Origin: Pseudomonas sp. Irchel 3E13
GTDB taxonomy: Bacteria; Pseudomonadota; Gammaproteobacteria; Pseudomonadales; Pseudomonadaceae
Assembly: GCF_900187455.1 (NCBI RefSeq)
Contig: NZ_FYDX01000020.1
Coordinates: 62,001-126,000, forward strand
DNA: 64,000 bases
Direction of reading: 5' to 3'
The stretch's first letter is position 1. Each line of letters opens with the position of its first letter. The notes below the pieces were generated by a model. The model worked only from the letters and a program-made list of their open reading frames with translations. It did not search any database and was not told the DNA's origin. Positions 43,703 through 52,266 of the stretch are shown piece by piece. The position numbers and the translations under genes are program-made.

Positions 43703-44644
43703 TCAACTGAAACGGATATCTAAGGCGCGCAACCAGGTCTGCAGCCCTGCGTCCTGGATCGGGATCAGCAGCGCCTCACGATCGGAAGTATTGTAGTGGG
43801 CATGCCAGTAACCGGGCGGGGTGACGAAAGCCAGGCCTGGGGTCCAGTCGACCCGAGTCGGGTTAACGATTTCACCGGCTTCGTCGAGTTGTGTACCGAC
43901 CAGACTGTAGCAACCTGGCGGGCAGTCGACGATAAAGTCCAGCGCGAGGGACTGGTGTCGGTGGGGTTTCTGCACGGCACCAGCCGGGACCAGGCCATAC
44001 ATCGCCCAAAGCACGTGGGTGACGGTGCGAGTTTGCGGGAAGTTACGATTACCGAGCAGAATGCTGACTCGGCTGCGGTCCTTGGCCCGCGGGTCGGCGG
44101 CGGCTTGGCGCAAGTGGGCGTTGGCGACCTCGCTGGCATACAGCGTCGGTGCAAAACGGTCCTCACTGCGTGTGGCGCCCAGGTAACGAAGCAGCGGTTC
44201 GTCGTGCACATAGTAGAATCGGCTGTCGCTAGACGCCTGAAGGATGCTCGCATGCATGGCCGGCAGCGCAACGAAGCAGCCTTTATGCCACTCGAAGGTG
44301 GATTTGTCATAGGTCAACCGACCCTCACCCTCGATGACGTAGAGCACTTGCGAGGTGGCGTTAGGAGCTAGATGCAAGCTGTCGCCAGCAAGTACTCGTA
44401 CGAAGTTAGCGCACAGCCCCGGCCCCGTGGCAGGTCCTTCGCAACCCAGTGCTTGGCTTAAGTCCAGTGGTATGACTCGAGACTCGCCCTCCTGACATAG
44501 GGACGCCGGAAACGTATGGTACGGCACCCGAGAGATCAGCTTCGCGCCAATGGGATTGGCAGCTTTGCTGTACTCGAAGAATTCGGCTTCGGCTAAGTAG
44601 CTCGGACGTGCTGAGATGATCTGCTCGTTCAGGGGTTTGTTCAC
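43703..44644 (-). CDS. bicupin protein related to gentisate 1,2-dioxygenase
   Basis: A 313-residue double-cupin protein. The C-terminal cupin has a metal-binding pattern (PHRHQSLALDF and later PGYWHAHYN). In the N-terminal cupin the histidines of the usual H-x-H are replaced (APNATSQVLYVIEGEGR), although a later WHKGC and PAMHA are present. GTG 44644 with AGAGG upstream starts the family-like VNKPLNEQ; an ATG 54 codons earlier adds atypical sequence. It may be a ring-cleaving dioxygenase or a non-catalytic sensor; the substrate is unknown. Confidence 0.65.
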   Translation of the reverse strand: MNKPLNEQIISARPSYLAEAEFFEYSKAANPIGAKLISRVPYHTFPASLCQEGESRVIPLDLSQALGCEGPATGPGLCANFVRVLAGDSLHLAPNATSQVLYVIEGEGRLTYDKSTFEWHKGCFVALPAMHASILQASSDSRFYYVHDEPLLRYLGATRSEDRFAPTLYASEVANAHLRQAAADPRAKDRSRVSILLGNRNFPQTRTVTHVLWAMYGLVPAGAVQKPHRHQSLALDFIVDCPPGCYSLVGTQLDEAGEIVNPTRVDWTPGLAFVTPPGYWHAHYNTSDREALLIPIQDAGLQTWLRALDIRFS

Positions 44645-45135
44645 GGTATGACCTCTTGATAAACGATGAAAGCGGTGGTGCGAGGTCACTGTACAAACGT
44701 GGGGGAGGAGGATTAAGCCCCCAAAGAGCATAGGTGTTGTGCCAGTAGGGGATGTGAACAGCCGTACCATCATTGGATAATGACACCCCCACATATTGGA
44801 CGGCACCTTCGTATGCAGACGAGGCCGTGCTCTTGCTCGATGGCGAAGGATTCAAAAACAGCTATAGCGCCGTATGCCTTTGTCAGCCCCCGGAACCAGT
44901 GAGGATCAAGCCCAAGTATGTATGCGCCATCTTCGAAGGTTGTACCTTCAACCTATTGCACTGAGCTTTGGGCTGTGAGGACCTGCAAAAACGAATACCA
45001 GTTCCGGTGTTACCAATCCGGATTTTTTTGCTGTAAAAGCGCGGATATCACTCGTTTCCGTAGCGACGTCGCCGTTACCCTTCTTCATTAGTGGATTTGT
45101 CTATGCAGGGCTTTCCTGGCCAGGAGATCGATGCA
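44645..45135. other. gap upstream of the bicupin and histidine kinase
   Basis: Holds the divergent promoters of the bicupin (-) and the histidine kinase (+). Short frames here (for example 44773-44964) have no ribosome site or family likeness. No terminator or operator could be singled out. Confidence 0.3.
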
Positions 45136-46551
45136 ATGGCGCCAGAGCGTGGCGCGTTCAACGATCTGCTTTTGCGCTTCATCTGCCTCATCACCCTGGC
45201 GATCTTCATTGTCGACACTCTGACTTCGTTCGAGATCGCCGTTGCCGTCCTCTACGTACTGGTCATCATGATCGCCACGACCCGTCTTTCGGTGAGGGGC
45301 ATACGTCTGCTAGCAGCGATTTGTAGTTGCCTGACGTTGGCGGCTTTCCTGCTTTCGCACCACAACCAGTTCTTCAGTGAGGCTTTGGCCCGCTGCCTAG
45401 TCAGCCTTGTTGCCATTGCAGTCGCTGGCTGGCTTGCCGTGAAAAGTCGGAAGGTCACCGACCGTTTACGAGAGCAGTTTGCACTGCTGTCGCAGACCCA
45501 TGATGCGATTATCGTCTGTACGTTTGACAGCCGTATTCGCAGTTGGAATTCCGGTGCCGAGGCACTCTACGGCTGGACCGCCGATGAAGTAATCGGACGA
45601 GACTGCTGGGATTTGCTCTGCAGTCGTTCATCACAGGCACCGCAGGCAATCAAGGCCGAGCTGTTGGAAAAAGGTGTTTGGGAAGGCGAACTGATCGAGA
45701 CAACACGCGCCGGCAAAGAGGTCACAATCCTCAGCCGATGGTCGCTACACCGAGACCAACTTGGCAATCCCAGGGCGATTCTGGCCAGTAACAACGATGT
45801 GACCGACCGGCGCCTAGCCGAGGTCGCACTACATCGCTCCCAGGCTGAACTGGCCCACGTAAGCAGAGTCAGCATGTTGGGCGAGTTGGGCACCTCAATA
45901 GCTCATGAAGTTAACCAGTCACTGGCTGCCATCGTAACCAATGCCGAAGCGGCCCAACGTTGGCTGGACCGTGCCGACGCACATGAAGCGCGCGTGGCAA
46001 TTGGCAGGGTGGCCAGCAATGCCCGACGGGCGAGCGATGTGATACAGCGGATTCGCGAACATACCCGCAAGGCCGAGCCACGGCATGAATGCCTGGATAT
46101 AGAGAGTGTTGTGAGCGAATCCCTGACCCTCCTTGAGCGGGATATCCAGCATCGCCGGATACAACTCTTTCGAAGCCCGGTCCGTCGTCTGACGGTACGC
46201 GGTGACCGGATTCAGCTGCAACAGGTCATGATCAACCTGTTGATTAACGGCATCGACGCTATCGACGAGCGTGAAGGCTCAGCTCGCCATTTGTACATCG
46301 AGGTTTGTGAGCAGGATCAGCAGGTGCAGGTCACGGTCAGAGACAGTGGTACAGGTATAGAGGAAGAGCACCTCGACATGTTGTTCAACGCATTCTTCAC
46401 CACCAAGGATGAGGGGATCGGTATTGGCCTGCCCATCTGCCGCTCAATCATCGAGGTGCATGGCGGTCGCATCTGGGCCGACAGCCGAGCGGGAGAAGGC
46501 GCGACATTGTCGTTTGTACTGCCTAGAGTCTGCGAGGAGGTAATAGCATGA
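45136..46551 (+). CDS. membrane sensor histidine kinase with PAS domain
   Basis: FixL/DctB-like sensor. Four closely spaced hydrophobic helices (about residues 10-115) are followed by a cytoplasmic PAS domain (FALLSQTHDAIIVCT onward). The phosphoacceptor His257 (numbered from this ATG) lies in SIAHEVNQSLAAI. A HATPase domain follows with the N-box INLLINGIDAID and G-boxes DSGTGI and GIGIGLPI. ATG 45136 has AGGAG nine bases upstream; the frame is open to GTG 45091 and ATG 45103. Overlaps the response regulator by four bases. Confidence 0.88.
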   Translation: MAPERGAFNDLLLRFICLITLAIFIVDTLTSFEIAVAVLYVLVIMIATTRLSVRGIRLLAAICSCLTLAAFLLSHHNQFFSEALARCLVSLVAIAVAGWLAVKSRKVTDRLREQFALLSQTHDAIIVCTFDSRIRSWNSGAEALYGWTADEVIGRDCWDLLCSRSSQAPQAIKAELLEKGVWEGELIETTRAGKEVTILSRWSLHRDQLGNPRAILASNNDVTDRRLAEVALHRSQAELAHVSRVSMLGELGTSIAHEVNQSLAAIVTNAEAAQRWLDRADAHEARVAIGRVASNARRASDVIQRIREHTRKAEPRHECLDIESVVSESLTLLERDIQHRRIQLFRSPVRRLTVRGDRIQLQQVMINLLINGIDAIDEREGSARHLYIEVCEQDQQVQVTVRDSGTGIEEEHLDMLFNAFFTTKDEGIGIGLPICRSIIEVHGGRIWADSRAGEGATLSFVLPRVCEEVIA

Positions 46552-47177
46552 AAAACACCTGCATCTACATGGTGGACGATGATCACGACCTGTGCGAGGC
46601 CGTAGTTGGGCTTCTGCGTTCGGTTGATCTGGCCGTGAAAACCTTCGCTTCGCCGAATGAGTTCCTCCAGTTTCCGCGTCCGGAGGTTCCTAGTTGTTTG
46701 ATTCTCGATGTGCGCCTCAAAGGCGCTAGCGGCCTGGACTTCCAAGCTCGTATGGACGATTTGCGGGTGAACATTCCAGTAATCATGATGACTGCCTACG
46801 GGGATATCCCAATGAGCGTCAGGGCCATGAAGGCCGGCGCCTTGGGCTTTCTCACCAAACCATTTCGCGATCAGGATCTACTCGATGCTGTAGTAGAGGC
46901 TCTTGAGCATGATCGTCAACGCCGAGTGAGCGAGGAAGGCATCATCGAGTTGCGTGAGCGCCACAACCGCCTAAGCACACGTGAGCAGGAGGTGATGGCC
47001 ATGGCCACGACTGGCCTGTTGAACAAGCAAATTGCAGCCGAGCTAGGGATTAGCGAGGTCACGGTGAAGATTCATCGAGGCAGTGCGATGCGCAAGATGA
47101 ACGCCGGCTCGTTCGCCGAATTAGTGCGCATGGCTCAAGCGTTATCAGTGCAATGGCAAGCACAAGGTCAAGCCTAG
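46548..47177 (+). CDS. FixJ-type response regulator
   Basis: A 209-residue two-component regulator: receiver domain with phosphoacceptor Asp54 (LILDVRLKG), conserved Thr in MMTAYGD and Lys in FLTKPF, then a LuxR/NarL-type helix-turn-helix (RLSTREQEVMAMATTGLLNK, ISEVTVKIHR). GAGGAGGT seven bases before the ATG. Translationally coupled to the sensor kinase, so they are a cognate pair. Target genes are not evident; the chemoreceptors downstream are possibilities. Confidence 0.93.
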   Translation: MKNTCIYMVDDDHDLCEAVVGLLRSVDLAVKTFASPNEFLQFPRPEVPSCLILDVRLKGASGLDFQARMDDLRVNIPVIMMTAYGDIPMSVRAMKAGALGFLTKPFRDQDLLDAVVEALEHDRQRRVSEEGIIELRERHNRLSTREQEVMAMATTGLLNKQIAAELGISEVTVKIHRGSAMRKMNAGSFAELVRMAQALSVQWQAQGQA

Positions 47178-47258
47178 GGGCATACCAGAGCATGATTTGC
47201 AGCAGGCCAAGTGCAGCATAGTCTAAAGCTCGGTCTTTGGCTTTTCAGGTAGTACGTC

Positions 47259-47636
47259 TTGTCTCCCTACCATATTTGTATCGTCGATGACGATGAAAGC
47301 GTCAGGATGGCGCTCGATGGGCTGGTCCGTTCGATGGGCCATTGCGCTGACACCTTTGGGTCGGCAACTGAATTCCTGGCGTCGCAAGCATTGCACACCT
47401 GCGATTGCCTAATCCTTGATGTGCAGATGCCCGGGCTGTCCGGGCTCGAGCTGCAACAGCAGCTACTGACCTTGGGCGTATGCCTGCCGCTAATTTTCAT
47501 TACCGCGTTTCCTGAGGCTCGCTGGCGTGAGCAGGCTCTGGCCGCCGGGGCTCTGGAGTTCCTTGGCAAACCCTTTGATGGTCGCACGTTGGTAAGCCTG
47601 ATCGAGCGGGCGGGCCGACTTGGACGCGGGCGTTAA
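47259..47636 (+). CDS. stand-alone receiver domain protein
   Basis: A 125-residue single receiver (CheY/FixJ-like), Asp54 in CLILDVQMPG, Thr in FITAFPE and Lys in FLGKPFDG. There is no DNA-binding output domain. Starts at TTG with AGGT a few bases upstream; no ATG in a better position. It may compete with the FixJ-type regulator for phosphate from the neighbouring kinase. Confidence 0.85.
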   Translation: MSPYHICIVDDDESVRMALDGLVRSMGHCADTFGSATEFLASQALHTCDCLILDVQMPGLSGLELQQQLLTLGVCLPLIFITAFPEARWREQALAAGALEFLGKPFDGRTLVSLIERAGRLGRGR

Positions 47637-47796
47637 TACCAAGGTATGAGTCGTTAGCACCATGATATGACGCCGGCTCGTCCAAGGTGTGGCAGGCGTG
47701 ATCGTGACGTTGCTCCATCATTGAGACTCATCCGGAGATGGCATCTGGCTATCTCACGGCAGAAGAGTAGGAGAGGTATCTCCTGGGTTTATCTGG

Positions 47797-49437
47797 ATGG
47801 GGGTCGCAGTGCTTTTGAGCAATCTTACGATAGGCAAGCGTGCGGCCTTGGGCTTCGCGGTGGTCACACTAATCTTCCTGCTCACTGGAATCTTCAGCTT
47901 GTCGCGCATGGCCGAGCTAAATCGAGTAGCACGACATGTGAATGATACTTGGATGTCGGGAATGAGCATCCTGCAAACCTTCAGTGCTCAGGTTGCCGTT
48001 ATGCGAATTGAGAGCGTGCGCATTCGGTCGACATCTGATCCACAGGCCTTGGTTCGCAGTGAAGACTTGATCATCTCTGCCCGGCAGCGGCTGACCGAAG
48101 AGCTAGCGCGATACAAGAACCGCGGGATTTCGGCGCTAGAGAAACAAATGGTCGAGATGCTAGAGGTAGAGCTAGCAAATTACGTGGGCAATCTGGACCG
48201 GTTGCTTCGGCTCTTGCAGGTTGGCACCCCAGATGCTTCGCAACAGGCGGAAATCAATGCGGCCCTGGCACAAAGTGGGAGCCTGATCGGCGAACAGATC
48301 GACGCACTTGTTTCGCAGAACCAAGCAGGGGGGGCGAAGGCCATCACTCAGGCCCAAGCGCTGTACGAACGAGTGGTCGTGGTCGTCGCCTCTGCCTTGT
48401 GTGCCTCGATTGCGGCCACCGTACTGCTTGCGTTGCTACTCACCCGCAGCATCGTCAGGCCGTTGCATACCGCGCTGCAGGCGGCACGTGCCATCGCTGA
48501 CGGTCACCTAGACAGGCCGATCGTACCCTCCGGCAAGGATGAGCCCGCGCAGTTGCTGCATGCGATGGCGGAAATGCAACATAGCCTGCGCACAACTATC
48601 TGCCTGATCAGTGACTCTGCCGGTCAATTGGCCACCGCCTCGGAGCAGATGAGCACGGCGATGGACGAGAGTACTCGAGGCCTTCAACAGCAAAGCGAGG
48701 AAATCGAACAGGCCGCGACCGCGATCACCCAGATGAGCAGCGCCGTGGATGAGGTGGCGGGCAATGCTGTTTCCACCTCCGAGTTGTCCCGCGAGTCGGA
48801 CGAGGAGATGCGCAATGGTCACAGCCAGGTCGCCAACATCGTTGACCAGATTCAGGTTCTAGCCGAGGGCATCACGCGTTCCTCGGGGCAGGCAAGTGGA
48901 CTGTCGGATCAGGTACGAGACATCAGCATGGTTATGGAGGTCATCCGTGGCATTGCCGAGCAGACTAATCTACTGGCCTTGAACGCCGCGATCGAGGCAG
49001 CCCGCGCCGGAGAGGCGGGGAGAGGCTTCGCGGTAGTAGCCGACGAGGTTCGCTCACTGGCTCAGCGTACGCAGAGTTCAACTCTGGAGATTGAGAGCAT
49101 CATCACTGCGATCCAGCAGGGCACAGTCGTCACAGTTGAGGCCTTGCAGATGAGTGTTGGTCAAGTGGCTCAGACCCTTGAGAGGGCCCAGGCTGTGAGC
49201 GGTTCGTTACAGCGAACTACGGAGGCCGTTTCAATGATCAACGAACGCAATTTGGTCATTGCCAGCGCCTCCGAACAACAGGCCCTCGTGGCCCGTGAGC
49301 TCGACCGCAACCTGGTCAGCATCCGCACCTTGTCCAACCATTGCGCCACGAGTGCGACCCAGACGTCTGTGGCAAGCCTGCAGTTGTCACAACTGGCGGT
49401 CCAGCTCAAGGGTATGATTTCGCGTTTTTCGGTGTAA
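47797..49437 (+). CDS. methyl-accepting chemotaxis protein
   Basis: A 546-residue transmembrane chemoreceptor. A first TM helix (about 16-36) is followed by a periplasmic helical domain of four-helix-bundle type (~37-190), a second TM (~192-215), HAMP (RSIVRPLHTALQAARAIADG) and the signalling domain with tip EQTNLLALNAAIEAARAGEA. The ligand is unknown. The exact start is uncertain: no strong ribosome site before ATG 47797, and TTG 47815 would give LSNLTIGKR, the usual N-terminal beginning. The GGDEF-EAL gene starts four bases after its stop. Confidence 0.93.
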   Translation: MGVAVLLSNLTIGKRAALGFAVVTLIFLLTGIFSLSRMAELNRVARHVNDTWMSGMSILQTFSAQVAVMRIESVRIRSTSDPQALVRSEDLIISARQRLTEELARYKNRGISALEKQMVEMLEVELANYVGNLDRLLRLLQVGTPDASQQAEINAALAQSGSLIGEQIDALVSQNQAGGAKAITQAQALYERVVVVVASALCASIAATVLLALLLTRSIVRPLHTALQAARAIADGHLDRPIVPSGKDEPAQLLHAMAEMQHSLRTTICLISDSAGQLATASEQMSTAMDESTRGLQQQSEEIEQAATAITQMSSAVDEVAGNAVSTSELSRESDEEMRNGHSQVANIVDQIQVLAEGITRSSGQASGLSDQVRDISMVMEVIRGIAEQTNLLALNAAIEAARAGEAGRGFAVVADEVRSLAQRTQSSTLEIESIITAIQQGTVVTVEALQMSVGQVAQTLERAQAVSGSLQRTTEAVSMINERNLVIASASEQQALVARELDRNLVSIRTLSNHCATSATQTSVASLQLSQLAVQLKGMISRFSV

Positions 49438-49441
49438 CCCC

Positions 49442-51694
49442 ATGATTTCGACCCGTGACAGCGCACGCTCGGCACTACAAACATGGCGTGGACATCTGTG
49501 GAAGGTATTCGGCTGCGGTCTGTTCGTGCTGCTCGCAGCCCTCTTGGTGGTGGCTTACCGACAGACAGAGCGTCAGGCGCGGCTGGATGTTCGCAATCTG
49601 GGGCTCGCACTAGAGGCGCGGCTTGATTCTGGCTTGCTACAACCTCTACACGCCAATCTGCGTACTCTGGCTACCCGGCTATCGGGCGGGGAGGTAAGTA
49701 ACCACGGTTTGGATGCCACGTTGATCAGGCGCTTTCACGAAGAGGCGGCTAGCCTGCCAAGCCAGATGCCCTTCGAACTGATCGACGAAAAGGGGCGCCT
49801 GGTTGCTAGCAGCTTCGATGGCACCGCCGCGCCTTCCTTCGACCAACTTCGATACTGGTCACTGCTTGCTCGGCAAGCGCAAGACGGTGACTCGCTGGTG
49901 ATCGAGCAAGATCCTAATCAACCGCGGCTGCACTTCGCCATACCTATCTTTGATCGCTTGGGAAGCAGGCAGGGTTGGGTCGCCACGTCGCTAAATTTGG
50001 CAACGGTGCTCGAACTGTTCCACGAGGTAGACGTCGGGCTCCACGGCGTCATCAGTGTACGTCGAGTGGATCGGCCGGAAAGCGTGCTGCGCGATCCCCC
50101 CCTGGCCAATCCTCTTGATCCTCAGGAACGCGTCGCCCTGGACGAGCAGCATGTGAGCGGACGCCGTGACGGTGACTTCTATATGCGTTCACCGCTGGAT
50201 GGCATTGAGCGCCTGTATGGCTTTAAACGTATAGGCGAGTATCCGCTGGCATTAACTATCGGCCTTGCCACCGACGATTACCGAAAGGAATGGCACTACA
50301 CCTTCGGTTGGGCCTGTGCGCTCAGCGCCGTGTTCTTTTTGGTGATCATCTCTCTGGACCGTCGTCTGCATCGTGCGCAACGGCGTGAGTCACGAGCGAC
50401 AGCCGACCTCGCATTTATGGCGTACCACGATGCCCTGACCGGGCTGCCGAACCGGCATCGCATCAGTGAGCGCATTGAAGAAGCCATTGTCGACGCAGAA
50501 GGTTTCCACCTGCTGTACCTCGATCTGGACAATTTCAAGACCATCAACGATTCCCTCGGTCATGTGGCCGGAGACCAGGTGCTGTGCGAACTGGCGCAGC
50601 GTCTTACAAGTCTGCAGGGCATCGATACTACTGCCCGCTTGGGGGGAGATGAGTATCTGATGTTGGTCAGAGCCACGACCAGAAAACAGTTGGAGCAGTT
50701 GCTGCGCGACCTTGACAGTCGTCTGCGAGAGCCTTGGCTGGTACATAACTGCTTGTTGGAGGTGCGGACTTCCATTGGTATTGCCTGTCATCCTGATCAC
50801 GGGACGAGCTTTGACGACTTATTCAAGGCTGCAGACATTGCGCTGAATCAAGCAAAGAAATGCGGTCGGGCCCGGCATACCTTCTACACCCCTGCGATGG
50901 GGGAGCGCGCGCTGAAGTCACTACAACTGCAAGTTGAGTTGCGGGCTGCACTACACAACGATGAGTTCGAGCTGCACTACCAGCCGCAGGTGAATCTAGA
51001 CAGCGGTGAGGTAGTCGGAGCAGAGGCATTATTGCGCTGGCGCCACCCTTCTCGAGGAATGATATACCCGGGGGAGTTCATTGCTGAAGCGGAGTCCAGT
51101 GGATTAATCGTGCCCATCGGGCGTTGGTTGCTTACCACTGCATGCGAACAGGCCGTGGCTTGGCAACGCATGGGCCTTGGAGCACTCATAGTCGCGGTGA
51201 ACTGCTCTGCTATTGAGTTCAAACAAGGCGATTATGTCGATAGTGTCGCCCTGGCATTAAGCACATCCGGTTTAGAGTCATCTTTATTGGAGCTAGAGCT
51301 CACCGAGTCGATTCTCATCGAGGACACAGAGAGGATGATCGCTTGTTTCGGGCGGTTGAAGGCTATGGGCGTACGGTTGGCAATCGATGATTTCGGTACC
51401 GGCTATTCGAGTATGGCTTACCTCAAACATCTGACGATTGATCGGCTGAAGATCGATCGCTCATTCGTCCAGAATCTGGCCGACAATGCCGATGACAGAG
51501 CTATCGTCGGCACAATGGTGACCTTGGCGCACAATCTTAATTTGCAGATCGTCGCGGAGGGTGTGGAAAGCGACAATGTATTACCCATATTGAGTCGTAT
51601 GGGGTGCGACGAAGCTCAGGGCTATTACTTCTCTCTACCAGTGCCGGTGAAGGAATTCGAGTTGTTCATGTCATCTGCTTTGGGAACAGTCTAA
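49442..51694 (+). CDS. membrane GGDEF-EAL cyclic-di-GMP enzyme
   Basis: A 750-residue bifunctional-type protein. TM helices near 22-42 and 290-308 bracket a periplasmic sensing domain. The GGDEF domain (~325-475) carries GGDEY at about 401, a Phe-to-Tyr variant. The EAL domain (~495-740) has EALLRW at about 527, the magnesium-binding ELTES and the DDFGTGYSS loop, so phosphodiesterase activity looks intact. Cyclase activity is uncertain because of GGDEY. Likely co-transcribed with the chemoreceptor, tying taxis to c-di-GMP. Confidence 0.92.
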   Translation: MISTRDSARSALQTWRGHLWKVFGCGLFVLLAALLVVAYRQTERQARLDVRNLGLALEARLDSGLLQPLHANLRTLATRLSGGEVSNHGLDATLIRRFHEEAASLPSQMPFELIDEKGRLVASSFDGTAAPSFDQLRYWSLLARQAQDGDSLVIEQDPNQPRLHFAIPIFDRLGSRQGWVATSLNLATVLELFHEVDVGLHGVISVRRVDRPESVLRDPPLANPLDPQERVALDEQHVSGRRDGDFYMRSPLDGIERLYGFKRIGEYPLALTIGLATDDYRKEWHYTFGWACALSAVFFLVIISLDRRLHRAQRRESRATADLAFMAYHDALTGLPNRHRISERIEEAIVDAEGFHLLYLDLDNFKTINDSLGHVAGDQVLCELAQRLTSLQGIDTTARLGGDEYLMLVRATTRKQLEQLLRDLDSRLREPWLVHNCLLEVRTSIGIACHPDHGTSFDDLFKAADIALNQAKKCGRARHTFYTPAMGERALKSLQLQVELRAALHNDEFELHYQPQVNLDSGEVVGAEALLRWRHPSRGMIYPGEFIAEAESSGLIVPIGRWLLTTACEQAVAWQRMGLGALIVAVNCSAIEFKQGDYVDSVALALSTSGLESSLLELELTESILIEDTERMIACFGRLKAMGVRLAIDDFGTGYSSMAYLKHLTIDRLKIDRSFVQNLADNADDRAIVGTMVTLAHNLNLQIVAEGVESDNVLPILSRMGCDEAQGYYFSLPVPVKEFELFMSSALGTV

Positions 51695-52266
51695 TCAACC
51701 ATGTCCAAGAGAGAAGCATGTTGCTCCATGTTGCTCATAGAGCAGCCGCGCGAACTTTGATGTCGTCAGCATCTTCTAACTGCTGTGACGTCTAGGTACG
51801 TAAAAATTAGCGTTGCTAGTGACGTATTACGTTTGCTGGTGCTGGACTGATTTACAATGACAATCTGTTACGTGCAACGTGTTGCGTGTGCCCAGTTGTT
51901 TTTTTTAGTGCAAAAATATCCCTTCAAATTCTTATAAAAACCTGCGCACTGAAATTCTTGACTTAAATAAATACCTACCGTCGCCGCAAGGATACGTACA
52001 GCGCTGTCCTCGCGGCGGATTGTTTCATATGCGCTTTTTTGAACGTATTGGGCATCAAAACCCAGTCGACATAGGCAACGCACTGCTTCCGCTGGAGGTA
52101 TTGTTGTTCAATTGGAATGGAGTAACTTGTAGTCTATTCATAATGAGCTCAAGGATTAATTTGGTTACAGATTCATTGGGTGCTATGCATTTTTAGCTTC
52201 CTGATGATAGCACTATGGTTAATCTGTTTTTTGGCCAGATCATAATGAGAATAGAGGTAGCCTGAT
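51695..52266. other. AT-richer 572-base gap
   Basis: No convincing gene. A 71-codon minus-strand frame (51868-52083) lacks a ribosome site and family likeness. The stretch is visibly richer in A+T than the neighbours, with T-runs near 51899, and probably carries the promoter of the PAS-chemoreceptor near its right end. Confidence 0.35.

Noticed and set aside
44773..44964. 63-codon plus-strand frame upstream of the histidine kinase
   Set aside because: No ribosome site, no family likeness, and overlaps the likely promoter region of the bicupin.
51868..52083. 71-codon minus-strand frame in the gap before the Aer-like gene
   Set aside because: No ribosome site and composition follows the local A+T-rich background rather than coding bias.
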